Shown: in pieces, positions 10,801 to 21,777 of the stretch
Layout: every line of letters starts with the position of its first letter
Numbering within the stretch: position 1 is the first letter of the stretch
Source of the DNA: Coptis chinensis
Lineage: Eukaryota; Streptophyta; Magnoliopsida; Ranunculales; Ranunculaceae
Length of the DNA: 64,000 nt
Assembly (NCBI GenBank): GCA_015680905.1
Contig: CM027381.1
Span: 91,723,501 to 91,787,500, forward strand
Reading direction: 5' to 3'
Program-made: the position numbers and the translations under genes
The notes under the pieces: generated by a model
Database searches by the model: none
What the model saw: the letters and a program-made list of their open reading frames with translations, nothing else
What the model was told of the DNA's origin: nothing

Positions 10801-12257
10801 TGGTTTCAGATAGCATTAAAGGAAAAAAGTATTGTAACAATCAGTCCCAGGTGGTTGTCATCCATACCAAAGAGTGCTTCTTTAATTTCTTCTCATAATT
10901 AACTAGTCTGCATCATTTATTAAAAATGTTGAATTCTAGAGAATGTAGTCATTCAGCATCGCACATTACCTTCAGAAGATTTTCCCAATAAGTCCTTGTG
11001 GTGGTGAAAGCTTCTGCAACCTTGTCGTGACCCTCCATTTTGCACATATGCATCCTCTAGTGACCAAATAAGGTTCCTACCTTTCTTTTTCTTCAGCGAA
11101 TTATGAAGATGACATTGTAGGATCCTACCTATCCTTTTCTTTAGGGAATTATGAACAAGGCATTGTATCTGTTTCCAAGCTGTAAGCATGTACCCAATCA
11201 CAATGGCTGTGCTTGGCTATAATTATGTGAATTTTACCAGTTAAAAAAAGAAGCTGGTGTATCCACTCACAGTATGTTCTTTGTTTCAAATTGGCTCCCT
11301 CCTTTATGATTAAGTTACAGGCTTAATGCCTTTCGTCTTTCAATAATGAAAAGGTGTTGGTTCATTGGTTGTGCTTGTAAAGCTGTTTGAATATTCTTCA
11401 ATTCCTTCCTTGCAACTGCTGTGTTCCTGAAAAGCTCAGAACAGTTTTTTTTGATTGGCAAGTCTGTTTTAAATGAGATCAGTAACTCTTTGATGCTGGA
11501 GGGGTTCGAGCCCCAGACCTCTGGTATCATCACCTAAAGGTTTTACCGACTTTGCTAGTCGGCACCTGCGCTCAGAACAGTTTGCTCTCTCCCGACCTTT
11601 TAACTTGGTCTTTTAGCATCTTCGGCTTTTCTGTAAGTATATAGAGCTTATTGCCAGTGAGCTGAATGTTTTAACAGCCAAGAAGGGTAGGTATAATTGA
11701 ATTGTATAAACCACTTCAGCATTTTAGTTAAGTATCTTTGATTATCATTATGAGTGAAGATGTTGAGTTAGTTAATTTAATTGCTGGGCTAAATATAAAT
11801 GACTGTTGTTCTCTTCTCATACCATTAAAAGAATGTCTTTCTATCATAATTATGTAGTCACATGTTACTGTGGTTTTTACAATTTTCACTGTGATGTTCC
11901 AGTTTCTTATACCATTTCTTGTTTCAGGCGATTGATGAAGCTGAAGAGGAATGGAGCCAGCATAATGCGAAAAAGCTTATTGACACAAGTGTGAAAGGAT
12001 TGCGTGGCTCAATTCCTAAGAACTTCCCATATTTCCATGTTGAGTTTGGGTTGGATAAGGGTTTTGTTCATGTCATTGATGACGAGAAACAATTTACAAG
12101 TAACCTAGGTCTAAATGTTCTCAGAGGTATTTTACAATTGCCTGAAGAAGACATGTTCCGACGTCGAAAGCATGACTCACTGGAGGCACAAAAGAAGGCA
12201 GTTTTGAGTTTTGCACAAGAGTGGGAACCTTTTGATTGGACAAAGGCGCTCGACTAA
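4876..12257 (+). CDS. CWF19L2: CWF19-like protein 2 (CwfJ family splicing factor)
   Basis: Seven exons join in frame to 678 codons: 4876-4920, 5001-5228, 5307-6086, 6614-6693, 7951-8311, 8496-8708 and 11928-12257. All introns are GT..AG. The protein starts MLSGVKFIPREQL, the usual start in plants as I recall. It has a Lys/Arg- and Ser-rich N-terminal part (about 20-50) and a charged, probably disordered middle. The CwfJ C-terminal region starts near residue 420 with ERCQFCFENPTRPRHLVVAI, followed by RHCLVECVPLP, a HIT-related fold. The last exon carries NFPYFHVEFGLDKGFVHVI and ends FAQEWEPFDWTKALD. Family members associate with late spliceosomes and help debranch intron lariats; a nuclear location is expected. 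Length matches plant homologues (about 650-700 aa). Intron 4 (1257 bp) and intron 6 (3219 bp) are inflated by retroposons. Confidence 0.93.
5880..5933 (+). repeat. 27-bp tandem duplication inside CWF19L2 exon 3
   Basis: Two consecutive 27-bp units (5880-5906 and 5907-5933) differ only at the last base. They encode GPIHTDLEG twice in the disordered middle of CWF19L2. The unit is a multiple of three, so the frame is kept. The near identity indicates a recent duplication, probably neutral. Confidence 0.9.
6743..7043 (-). mobile_element. 3' end of a non-LTR retroelement in CWF19L2 intron 4
   Basis: Read on the minus strand, the segment ends in ATATCAATACAAAACCTC, then a few bases and a run of A (the T tract at about 6744-6757), the form of a LINE 3' end with a poly(A) tail. 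A 108-codon minus-strand frame covers it but has no recognisable domain. No clean target duplication was found, so the 5' limit is a guess. It lies in reverse orientation to the host gene. Confidence 0.4.
7514..7628. repeat. 99-bp insertion flanked by an 8-bp direct repeat
   Basis: The 8-mer AGCTAATT occurs at 7514-7521 and again at 7621-7628 in intron 4. Between them is a 99-bp block, unusually GC-rich for this intron, with repeated GTGT/ACAC and GTCCGACACGG motifs. A related GTCCGTGTCGGACAC block occurs at about 42850-42865. This could be a small hAT-type insertion, but no clear terminal inverted repeat was seen and the 8-mer match could be chance. Confidence 0.3.
10090..10488 (+). mobile_element. 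Truncated retroposed 3' end in CWF19L2 intron 6
   Basis: A Glu/Lys-rich coding-like stretch reads YYDLDSEGESDEED and ends GAEKEE followed by a stop at about 10281-10283. After a T-rich, UTR-like stretch it ends in TTACTTGCAACAAAAAAAG near 10488. A coding tail, then 3' UTR, then poly(A) suggests either a LINE ORF1/3'-end fragment or a 5'-truncated retrocopy of a host mRNA. A frameshift near 10170 separates an upstream Glu/Lys-rich segment from this one. The family was not identified. Confidence 0.4.
11434..11583 (-). mobile_element. tRNA-derived SINE with perfect 14-bp target duplication
   Basis: The body is 11448-11569, reversed relative to the host gene. On the minus strand it begins GCAGGTGCCGACTAGCAAAG. 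It contains a box-B-like GGGGCTCGAACCCC about 60 nt in and ends in an A tail (T run at 11445-11452). The 14-mer GCTCAGAACAGTTT flanks it at 11434-11447 and 11570-11583 without mismatch. Internal Pol III promoter boxes, short length, A tail and long duplication together define a tRNA-derived SINE. It sits deep in intron 6 of CWF19L2, far from splice sites. The intact duplication argues for a young insertion. Confidence 0.9.
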
Positions 12258-13236
12258 AGTGACAAATGTTTGATAGCGGCCACTTTAACAAGAACTCCTT
12301 GGTTTTGTTGTTTCTATAGGTTGATAGCAAGACTTTGACAAGAACTCGGTTTTTTTGTTTATTTTTTTTAAGATCCAAGAGTCCATCAGAAGTTCAGATC
12401 CTTGATTCTATGCTGTGATGGCGAAGGAATGCAGAATGAATGTGCATAGTCGTAAAGCATAATGAATGCAGAATGAACACAGCATAGTCGTACCTATGTA
12501 TTGGGATTTTATTGTTCCATTTTCTAGTCAAAATGTAAGGTACTTGTATAAGTACTCTGTTGATATTTGTTACTGTAAATGTGGTTTCAGAGGAAATATG
12601 AGCACCAATGGACAATTGTTGTTTTCGTATGTCTTACTCTTTTTGTTTCTTTATGCATTTTTGTTACGTTGTCAAAGTGATGGCAAATTTTGTTACATTC
12701 TCTTATGATTTTGTACATAAACTGTGGATTGAAATCTGGGGTTCTACTTTGAATTGAAAGATTTGAAACTGACGGTTTGAGGGGGAAAGGGAGAGTGGAG
12801 TTAAAGATGTCACATTAAATCACAGATGATGAGGAGATGCCACACAAGTTAGGGGATTCATCCATGTTTCTGAAGCAGGTATTTTCAGTTGTTTTCAACG
12901 TTTTTGAAAGTTTGTATTCTGCTAGGCTAATTACATCTCATGACCGAGTCTTTTCTTTTTCCATTTTTTTATTAGAAATAATTGAATGAGGTGAACCTAT
13001 TGATATAAACAAAGTATTGTGCTTCATTTAAGAGAATAACTTGATCGTTTTTTTTTCCTTACAAAGTATTTGGAAGTGTTTGCATTATTCAAAGAACTGA
13101 AACATAGTTATAATCGGATGGTATGAACCCGTTGACACAGACGAAGTATTATGCTTTAGTTTAAAAGAATGGAACTTGTTTCATTTTGGCAAAACTGAGG
13201 AACTTCTTTATAGACTGTACGACAAAAGAAGGAAAG
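12258..13236. other. Spacer between CWF19L2 and the membrane protein gene
   Basis: The first part should be the CWF19L2 3' UTR and terminator. The rest presumably holds the promoter and 5' UTR of the membrane protein gene. Two stretches, about 12990-13040 and 13123-13180, resemble each other (CCTATTGATATAAACAAAGT versus CCGTTGACACAGACGAAGT), an old imperfect local duplication. No other gene was seen. Confidence 0.45.
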
Positions 13237-15273
13237 ATGACGAAACATGGGTGCCACAATGGGAGCCTAGACGAAACCAGGTATTCATCTCCTGTGCCTA
13301 TCATTGGTTTATACGTTGCAGCAGCATCTGTGGTATGTATGCTACTTATGCTTTACGATATTGTAAGAGGATTTCTTAGTAGGAAGCGGTGGTTACCCTG
13401 TCGTGCCTTCACCCTGAACTCAGTAACGTTAACTTTGCTTTCAATAGCAGCCAAACTACCTGTAGATCTCACAACACCTATGCCCGGTGCTCTGGACCAA
13501 TTGTCAAAACTTAGTGGGACTACCTTACTGTGCATCTGTATCGGTTTTCTCATGCCTTCACTTGGAACTAATAGGCACTCTGAAAATTTGACAAACATTG
13601 CTGCCATGGGCGTTTTTTTTATCACCGTGGCTGTTAATATATGTATGCAGATGTACACTGGCGTGATCTTTATGTTCATTGCAGAACATATTGCAATATT
13701 AGTTTTCATGTTGATACTACTCATGTTATTGTGGTCTTCTGCTTTGGATATCAACTTTCGAAAGGGGAATTCCGTTGATCTTAGTAAAGATCTTCTTAAA
13801 AAAGGTGAAAAAAGCATGTTTAAACGGTTGAAGATGTGTTACGTGTATGGTTATAGTTCTAATCCTGGATTCGTAATGTGTAAGCACCCGACTTGTACTA
13901 CAGTTGGTGTACTCTGCCTACTTTGTTCCACCATCTTAATGCAGGCTGTTTATAAATCTCTAATCTCGAAGCGGTTGGAATTTTGTATAGGGATTTCTGA
14001 TTACAATTGGTCAATGTGGATTATCGTTGTGACCCAGATCCTCACTGTTATCGTAGGAGGTTTTGCTACTAGCTTCAGATTGATCACTATGTTTCACCTC
14101 ATGAATCTTGAATGGCTTGGCCCACCTGAATATTGGGAATATATCTTTGGCTCGCCAATATTGGGAATGGATTCACGAGACCGTTTTTCGAAATACACTA
14201 AAACTCTTGTTATATTCCTGGTCTTTGTGGTGCAGGGATTTGTGATAATTCTGTTCTCACATTTAGGCTACAACATTGTCAGGTTTTTCAGTCCAACATG
14301 TTTTGGTATTTACAAGCACAAATACAGAAACAACGGAGATAATGGAGAAATGAAAGAATATAAAGATCTGGTTCGCGTAGGTAATGTTGAGTTAAATGAT
14401 TATTCAGTGTGGAAAAGTGTAGAGGACATGAAGAAATGGATGGGAGGAAGGAAAACCAAGTCCCTAAGCCGTTTATCAGAATTTCTCTCGAGAACTCTTC
14501 CTTCCAGACAAATTCATACCATGGAACTGATAGATCCAGCTTACCCGAATCAAAAAGGTATGGAAGCATCTTCTCTCTCAATAGTCCTCCTGGTAAGAAT
14601 TGCTCAACTTTGTTTCCCCAATACTCTAGGCGAATCACTTGGACAGGTTTTCAGTGAAGCTAGTGAAACTGTTCGTTTTATCGATAAAAGTATAAACACG
14701 TCAAGCTACAAGAATGCAACGAGGACGAGGCTTGCAAGTTCTGTATGTTTGGGTAAGGACTTCGCATGTCTAGATGGAGTAACTCATTCTCAAAATTTAT
14801 CTGGTGCTATTTCGAGCATTACAGCTTTGAGAGGAGCATTGCCACGTGGTATTTTACGGGATGAACTACGCGCCATTGTAGACTTTCTCATTCACAGAAG
14901 TTACGCATCAACTGAAGATCTATGTAGCTTTGTACAGCAATTGTTTGTTGACGTCCTACATGTATTGCTTGCTCAACTGCCGAATGCAATATTCCAAAGT
15001 GTTACTGAGAGTCCAATCGAAGAGTATGAAGAGAAAGTAAGACTTGCCTTGAAATGCCTTAGTGAGATTGAAGAATTGGAGACGAAAATTCAATGGTCGT
15101 TTCCTATAGGATGCAATATCTTAAGTTTGATAACCACCAAAGCACCTGCTACGCACCAGGAGGACAATGCTGATGTTAGAATAAATTTTCACCTAATGAA
15201 AGATGATTTTGATCCCGCCAATCCCAGTACCGTTAACGATATGTTTTCGTTGAATAAGTATGAATGGGACTGA
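13237..15273 (+). CDS. Plant multi-pass membrane protein of unknown function
   Basis: A single uninterrupted frame of 678 codons starts at the first in-frame ATG (13237). The frame stays open upstream to about 13186 but has no earlier ATG. The N-terminal half has about eight hydrophobic segments, roughly at residues 20-43, 57-78, 91-109, 118-145, 147-172, 217-240, 262-287 and 330-357. The C-terminal half is hydrophilic and probably soluble. I do not recognise the family from any named domain; it looks like the uncharacterised intronless membrane proteins of about 700 aa in many plant genomes. The open frame and ordinary codon use support a functional gene. The Tat retrotransposon begins only 127 bp after the stop, so 3' processing signals may lie in that gap or in its LTR. 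Confidence 0.85.
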   Translation: MTKHGCHNGSLDETRYSSPVPIIGLYVAAASVVCMLLMLYDIVRGFLSRKRWLPCRAFTLNSVTLTLLSIAAKLPVDLTTPMPGALDQLSKLSGTTLLCICIGFLMPSLGTNRHSENLTNIAAMGVFFITVAVNICMQMYTGVIFMFIAEHIAILVFMLILLMLLWSSALDINFRKGNSVDLSKDLLKKGEKSMFKRLKMCYVYGYSSNPGFVMCKHPTCTTVGVLCLLCSTILMQAVYKSLISKRLEFCIGISDYNWSMWIIVVTQILTVIVGGFATSFRLITMFHLMNLEWLGPPEYWEYIFGSPILGMDSRDRFSKYTKTLVIFLVFVVQGFVIILFSHLGYNIVRFFSPTCFGIYKHKYRNNGDNGEMKEYKDLVRVGNVELNDYSVWKSVEDMKKWMGGRKTKSLSRLSEFLSRTLPSRQIHTMELIDPAYPNQKGMEASSLSIVLLVRIAQLCFPNTLGESLGQVFSEASETVRFIDKSINTSSYKNATRTRLASSVCLGKDFACLDGVTHSQNLSGAISSITALRGALPRGILRDELRAIVDFLIHRSYASTEDLCSFVQQLFVDVLHVLLAQLPNAIFQSVTESPIEEYEEKVRLALKCLSEIEELETKIQWSFPIGCNILSLITTKAPATHQEDNADVRINFHLMKDDFDPANPSTVNDMFSLNKYEWD

Positions 15274-15400
15274 AAAGGCAGAATGCCGTTCGTCTTTGTT
15301 TTGCAAATGCTTAAACATTTTGATAATTTGATCGAGATTACATTATCATAAGAAGTCTTCTTAATCATGGTCCAATCAAAAAACAAATGAGGGTCGTCGT

Positions 15401-15992
15401 TGTAGGGGAGCGATATCCTCATAGGGCATCGCACTCGCGAGGAGCATAAGCGAACTGAAGATATCGACCTCCAAGACAAACCGAGAACAAGCCTCTAGCG
15501 GACACCTGCGTGTCGCGCTAAAGATAAATGAATCAAAGGCGACCTCAAGACCGACTGCGAGCATTTTCGAGTAGGTGGTGCGATCGAAGATATCTCGATC
15601 ACGAACACTTTGCGGATCTGAGAGCGGCGAATAGAAACACACTCCACCGGGTGTAATGATTGCCAAGATCTTAGTGGTAATCTCAACAGGAAATAGGGAC
15701 TACCGCATCTACCCCCAATCATAACGGATCAATTCAACACTCATCCGCGATCTCCACCCTACATTTGTACAAAAGAATACACGCGTGTCGGAAGGATCTC
15801 CTCTCTCAAAACTCTATAAATACCACCCCTCGGAACTACGCGGGGACGATTCTTCTCTCCCGGAAAAAGGAAAAAGCGAGAGAAGATCATGAGGCGGTTC
15901 GCTCATGGCGGCGACCTCGGTCACATCCAAAATCCTAACCCTTCCCGTTCTTCCTAGTTGTAATTAGGAGAAGACCAAAACGCTCCTTTACA
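15401..15992 (+). repeat. 5' LTR of the Tat element
   Basis: The 592-bp LTR runs from TGTAGGGGAGCGATATCC to CTCCTTTACA. A TATA box (TATAAATA) lies at 15815-15822 and the transcript probably starts shortly after. Compared with the 3' LTR there are several C-to-T/G-to-A differences at CpG sites and many 1-3 bp indels. Confidence 0.93.
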
Positions 15993-15993
15993 T

Positions 15994-16008
15994 TGGCGCC
16001 GTCTGTGG
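15994..16008 (+). other. Primer-binding site
   Basis: Directly after the LTR and one spacer base comes TGGCGCCGTCTGTGG, the TGGCGCC-type tRNA primer site common in plant Ty3/gypsy elements. The tRNA species was not determined. The same motif occurs after the separate LTR at 61214. Confidence 0.85.
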
Positions 16009-16063
16009 TTTCGATTACTGGAGAGCCACTTGAGATCATCTCTAATTCTCCAGCCCACGAAGC

Positions 16064-17120
16064 ATGGTTAGCATAGAAGCTCAAGTTCAGAACCTTGCTC
16101 ACCAGTTGGGAGTAACGAATGAGAGCATTTCCTTGCTCAGGGAGGAAAATGCTACCTTACGCGCTCAGGTGGATAGTTATCAGCAACAACAAGTCGGAAA
16201 CGGAGCTGAACACAGCATCAATGACGTTAATCAGCAGCTTAACGAGTTGTCCCAAAGGATTGGCCAGACCTCTGCGAAGAAAGACTCGACACAGATTGTA
16301 CACAAGATGCTTAAGGCGATCGCGCATCTCCGTTCACCTTGCAGGGTCCGGCAAAGAAATCCTCTCCACACGACTTTATCCATACGCTTTCCCATGTAAC
16401 GGCGGCAAGACGGCCGCCCGACGTATGTGGCTCGCTATATTCAAAGTCCGGCACTTTTATTTCTCCCGAAGTTCGATTATCTCCACGCAGATTATTTCCG
16501 GCCGGCCCTCAAGGATGGGCTCGATTGGTTCTTTCTCATCGAGTCCGATTCTATCAACACCTTCGGCGACTTATCGATTTGTTCGCCACCCCGATGCATT
16601 AACAAAAGCGGAAGAAGGCGGATCTTGATTCTCTGTTTCAATTATCTTTCAAGGAGGGCTAAACTATTCGTGAATTCCTAGGACGGTTCAAGGCCGAAGC
16701 TGCGTGCATGGAAAGTGGCTTGAAAGAATCTTTCGCCACAGCGGCTTTTCTAATGCTTGCGAGTCTAAATGGCGACCTCGCTAGGTGGATTGATGAAGGA
16801 ACGCCAGAGATTTGTCCCGAGCTCTATTTCAGCGTCGACAAAGTACATCAAGTTGCGGAAACCTTAAAACTCCATGGTTTAGCGAGAGCCGCGAGGTCGC
16901 CGAAGTCTCGGATCGTTCCCCAGGGGCAAAAAGCGCAGTAAGCTTGCACCCGGCTTCGTGCCGATCGGATAACAATGCAGAGAGTTTTTCTTGTCTCCCT
17001 CGCTCCCCAGTCCACATCTTGGATAAGATCAAAGCGGCGCCTCATTTTTCGGCCAAACATCGACTGACCCTTGATCGACCGGCAAGCTTTTTGTGCATTT
17101 CATAAAGCAAAGTGCCATGA
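16064..17120 (+). pseudogene. Degenerate gag region
   Basis: The first frame (16064-16399) opens with an ATG and encodes a coiled-coil-like N-terminus (heptads from SLLREENATLRAQVD). The reading then moves between frames. DGLDWFF near 16520 matches the conserved W-F core of plant Ty3/gypsy capsids, and CMESGLKESFATAAF near 16710 matches the following helices. A zinc-knuckle-like FCAFHKAKCHETD lies at about 17089-17130. At least three frameshifts or stops break the gene. The product would normally form the virus-like particle and bind element RNA. Calls rest on order and motif remnants. Confidence 0.75.
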
Positions 17121-17485
17121 AACCGATGCATCTTTGGGGGCTCAAGCATTATCTCCAAGACACGGTGGTTTTTTGGTTATATCAAACATTACACTAGCAT
17201 TCACGATGGCGACTGCGTCATAAGTTGATAGCTTCGTCGTTAATGCGTAGTCGATCTCCACCTCACCGTTACGCCCGAGTGCAGGCTTCGTCCTCACGGT
17301 AGAGGGGCGTTCCGTGATCGATCTCGTCCACGAGAGAAGCGCAAAGACTTCGTCCGATCGTGACAATGCTCGCACTATTCATGTGATTACCTTTCCGGAC
17401 GATTCCGTGACCTCTTCCCCGAGAAAAGCGTCGGGTTGGGCTTCAGAAGTCTATCATTTTACTTCCACAGGCAGCTCCGCCCAGC

Positions 17486-18178
17486 GTGGTTCCAGTCGCT
17501 TATGGCGATATCACTTTCACAGAGGCCGACTTAAGCAAAGTTTGCCTTCCTCATAATGACGCATTGGTCGTTCATGTCAAAATCAGCGACTGGACAGTCA
17601 AGCGCGTCCTGATCGACCCTGGCAGTTCTTGTGACATCCTATTTTACCACACTATGCAAGAGATGAACCTCCCCAAGTCAGTTCTCGTAGACCCAATCGC
17701 CCCCCTTTACGGGTTCAATGGCTCCAGAGCCGACCCCATTGGTGACATTATCTTACCAGTATCGGTGGGATCTCGTGAAGATAAAATTACCTGTAATACT
17801 CGGTTCTGCGTTCTCGACAGCAAGTCGCCATACAATGCCATCCTCGGACGACGCTGGATTCATCAGATGCAAGCTGTACCGTCCACTTTACATCAAGTTC
17901 TCCGTTTCCCCGGACCTCGAGGCATGATGGAGCTTCGAAGCAATCAACTTGAAGCGTACCATTGCAACCGAGGTCAATCAGCGGATGCACTGCTTCGTGA
18001 ATTGCTTCCCACCATACGGGGAGCCCTCCAGCTACACAATGGCACGGGACTTAGTCGCAGAAGTCCAACCCCGAACTGCCAAGCAGAACGCTGGGGGCTC
18101 TTCCAGGCAGAAGTTCTCTCCACTGCCGATACCTGCACTCGCACCCCGAGTCCTCAGTACGCCAGCGCAGACCTCTAG
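17486..18178 (+). pseudogene. Aspartic protease domain of the polyprotein
   Basis: A 230-codon frame contains VLIDPGSSCDILFY, the active-site loop of retrotransposon aspartic proteases. The usual DTG is DPG, a variant I recall from other Tat-type elements, so it need not be inactivating. GFNGSRADPIGDIILPV and YNAILGRRWIH are the flap and C-terminal signatures of the family. The enzyme would cut the Gag-Pol precursor. Downstream of about 17950 the useful frame shifts, so linkage to RT is broken. Confidence 0.85.
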
Positions 18179-18480
18179 CATCGAACCAACGTCAGTACCT
18201 TTGTCAGTACCTTTGTCAGTTAAAGTTTCAGAGATCGTCTCAGCTCATATCAAGCCGCCACAATTGTCCGCCGCAACCGCTCCATCAATGTGCTTGCAGC
18301 CAGGGCCCCCTCCCCAGGTCGTGGATACCCCTGGCAGCGTTGCCGAGAAGGTCGCTCCACATTCAGCGACCAGTCAGGTCGTCCCACCAGGTGTTCAGAT
18401 CTCCTCCGATAGCGAGTTGCTAAGCAGTGCTTCGCCATCAGCTGTAAAGCCTCCAGCGGCAGAAAAAGAAAGAGTGAATC

Positions 18481-19480
18481 TTGGCACCGAAGACGACCCC
18501 AAGTTTGTGTATGTAGGGGCTAACCTCGACCCCACACTCGGATCACAACTTGTAAATTTCTTATCTATGAATAAAGATGTTTTGCTTGGTCGATATCGAT
18601 GTGCCCGAGATCGATCCTAACCGATGCCACAAATTAAATGTGAACCCCAATGCGGACCGGTTCGGACAACGACACCGTCGACTATCCCTGCGCTTTCAAA
18701 AAGCCATCAATGGCGAGGTCGAAAAACTCAAGCAAGTCGGTTTCATCGAAGGTAGACTACCCCGAGTGGATTGCCAACATTGTCGCCGCCGTCCAAAAAG
18801 AATGGGCGGTTAAACTTTATGTGTCGATTTCACAAATGTCAATCGGCCCGCGCCTAAAGATAGCTTTCCCTTTGCCTCGCATTGACCAACTGGTCGACCA
18901 AACCTGTGGTCCGCGAACTCCTCTCCTTTATGGATGCGTGCGATTGGGTACAACCAAATCCCCATTTCGCCCGGCGAAGATCAAGAGAAGACTTCGTTCA
19001 TAACGGAACAAGGGATCTATTGTTACAACGTCCTCCGTTCGGTCACGAAGAGCGGCTGGCCGCGTACCAACGCCTAGTCGCGGACATGTTCAAAGACATG
19101 TTGAAGCGACACCATGGAGGTCTACATTGGCGACATGGTGGTCAAAAACAAAAATCTGGTGATCACCTCACCCGCCTCGAACAAGCGTTCTCCGGACTTC
19201 TGGCAAATGCGGGCATGAATTGAACCGGAAAAATGCCTCTTTGGAGCGTCCTCCGGCAAGTTTTTAGGGTATCGGTGTGTGGCGTGGGATCGAGGCCAAT
19301 CGACCAGATCCGGCGTTCTTGGATATGCCCGATCCGCGCAAAAAGTCTGAAGTTGTCGAATGGTCGCGGCGCTCAACCGGTTCATATCAAAGGGCCTCGG
19401 ATAAGTGCGGACCGTTCTACGGCTCCTCAAAAGGCGAGCCGTTCTCATGGAAGCGATCAATGTCATCATGCATTCGCTAC
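18481..19480 (+). pseudogene. Reverse transcriptase domain, active site mutated
   Basis: Conserved blocks lie in order but in different frames: KFVYVGANLDP near 18508, EVDYPEWIANI-like sequence near 18745, FPLPRIDQLVDQTCG near 18870, ELLSFMDA near 18920, and the active-site block near 19117. There the DNA encodes VYIGDMVV where the family has YIDDM, so one of the two metal-binding aspartates is glycine. At least five frameshifts or stops occur over 1 kb. The enzyme would copy element RNA into DNA; this copy cannot. Confidence 0.85.
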
Positions 19481-20330
19481 TCTCAAAAGTATCTCACCAC
19501 GCCTCCGTCTTAGCCAAGCCCAATTTACATGGAGAGACGGGGCTTTATCGGCATATCCGATTTTCGCCATTATTTCGGTTCTCTTTAAAGAGGAGAACAA
19601 TTAGGAGAAGCCGATCTACTTCCGAGTAAGACACTCCACGCCGGCCGAAAAGAATTACTCCTTCCGGAACGAGCGTACTTCGCTTTGTTGTATTCCGCGA
19701 CGGAAATGGGACCGTACTTTCAAGCACATCCAATCAAAGTTCTCACCGACCTTCCATTGAAGAAAGTCCTTCATAAAGAAAACAAGACTACTCGAATGGC
19801 AGTTTGGGCCGAAGAACTCGGAGAACACCACATCGAGTTCGTCCCCCGCACTTCTCAGAAAGGTCAGGTCGTTGCTGATTTCCTCGCAGATTTCCCAGTC
19901 GAAGACCCCAATTGGGAGCAAGAAACTGAGCTCCCAAACACGCAAACGCGAGTCAAATCACCCTGGTCTCTCTTTGTGGATGGTTCGAGTAACCTCGGTG
20001 GAAGCGGCATCGGAGTCGTCTTAGTTTCCCCCGACGGAAATATGATTGAAAAGTCAGTTCGCATTGACTTTGCCACTTCCAACAATGAAGCGGAGTACGA
20101 AGCACTAATTAGGGGACTAAGGATGAATTTGCGGCATTTCGGTGTCGAAGAGCTCCAAGTCTTTAGTGACTTCATGGCGAAGTGGTCGCGAGGTTGCAAA
20201 AGAGTACACTACCCACGAAGGTAATCTTTCCAAGTATCTTCAGGTCGTTCATCAGTTATTGCCTTCCTTTAAGCGGTACATATACATCATTTCTTGCGTG
20301 AGGAGAACCGCCACCATGAGATAGTTTAGC
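19481..20330 (+). pseudogene. RNase H plus second (Tat-type) RNase H domain
   Basis: The first part carries RNase H and connection-like sequence ending PYFQAHPIKVLTDLPLKKVL (about 19711-19770) and KGQVVADFLADF (about 19860). The frame from 19685 then enters a second RNase H: LFVDGSSNLGGSGIGVVL near 19970, NNEAEYEALIRGL near 20080 and QVFSD near 20157. These carry the expected acidic residues (D, E, D). Possession of an additional RNase H after the first is the hallmark of the Tat clade. A frameshift follows the last aspartate near 20170, with the domain's last helix continuing in another frame. Confidence 0.85.
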
Positions 20331-20374
20331 TTATTTGGCTACCGGACCGAATTTGCGTTCCCGACAAGTTCTCA

Positions 20375-21684
20375 TTGAGGGTAGTCGATCGACACGCATA
20401 CCAAGTCGACCACACCTTGATGATAAGCGACCTATTTCCTCTCTCCGCCCGGTCGGTTGAGCCAATCATGGATGTAGCCCATCATCGATTATATCGGCCG
20501 CGGAACGCTCCCGAGGGCGTGCGAAGCCGGCAGGTCTCTTATCAAGCTCGGCGTTATTGTTTAGTCCAAAACAAGTTATTCAGGAAATCCGCTGGTGGCC
20601 CACACCTACGATGCATTACCCCAGAACAGGGTCAATTAATTTTTGCAGAAATCCACGAAGGAGAATGTGGAAATCACGCGGGACGCTCATTAGCTTCACA
20701 AGGCCATCTCCGAGGATATTTCGGCCCCGGATGCGGATCGATGCTAAAGCATCGCCCTCAAATGTCTCAAATGCCAAGCGTTCGGTACAATATCATCCAA
20801 CCTGCGGAACCGATCGGCATAAGCGAGCCGTGGCCATTTCACATGTGGGGCATGGACATTATGGGACCATTCATCCCACGTAAGAATCGGCTTCCGCTTT
20901 GTCCTAGCTGCCACCGACTACTTCACCAAAGTGGGTCGAGGCCATTCCTCGCACCTGCGTCAAAGAGTCCCATGTCCGCAACTTCATCGGACTCACATTA
21001 TCACCGATTTGGGTTACCACATACATTGGTAATGGACAATGGGCCTCAATTCAAAGGCGAAACGAGTCAAAGAGTTCCTAGCCAAGTGGAAGATCATTCA
21101 TCGCGTTCTCTACTCCGCGATGCGCTCGTGAGTAATGGTCAAAGCGAAGCCCGATTAACAAAGCTATCTTGGAAAATTTGAAGAAAAAGATTGAGAAGAA
21201 TAAGAGCCAATGGCCAAATCGGTTGGAAAACATCCTATGGGCTCACCGCTTGACCTTCGCTCCGACCGGCCGAAGTCGCCATTCTCCTTATGTTATGGCA
21301 CGAAGCCGTAATTCCCACCTGAGCCCGACCCGTCACTACAACTTCGATCGGAACTTGTCGAAGTCGAGGGGCATAACGACTCCGTGTTATCGCGAGGCGT
21401 CGACCTCTTTGGAAGAAAAGCGGGACTTAGCTGCCGTCAGAGTCGCCTCTTATCAGCAAACTCTGAAGAACTCCTACAACAAGCGAGTTCATCCTAGGTC
21501 TTTTCAACCTGGCGACCTAGTGCTCAAAAAGACGCAGGACGACTCCAAGTTAGCACCCACATGGGAAGGCCCCTACATCGTGGAACGCGTCGTTGGCAAT
21601 GGAGCATACTGGATAAGAACCCAAGAGGGGAAGATGTTGCCTCGACCTTGGAATACTTATCTACTGAAAAATTTTTATCAGTAG
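20375..21684 (+). pseudogene. Integrase
   Basis: The N-terminal zinc-binding region is seen as IHEGECGNHAGRSL near 20650 and a cysteine pair near 20760-20775. The catalytic core starts WPFHMWGMDIMGPF (about 20830-20872), and LVMDNGPQF near 21030 holds the second catalytic aspartate. The last 171-codon frame (21169-21684) has the C-terminal fold: RSFQPGDLVLKK, LAPTWEGPYIVERVVGNGAY and a final RPWNTYLL. Frameshifts near 20885-20990 and 21120-21169 break the core. Integrase would insert the cDNA. The stop at 21682-21684 ends the sense coding part of the element. Confidence 0.88.
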
Positions 21685-21777
21685 CGCCATTAATGTTGTA
21701 AATCTTTTGTTTTCATTAATGTAAGACAAGTTTTTGTGCCGACTGATACTATCTACTCCAGTTAGTTGTATTGGTAC

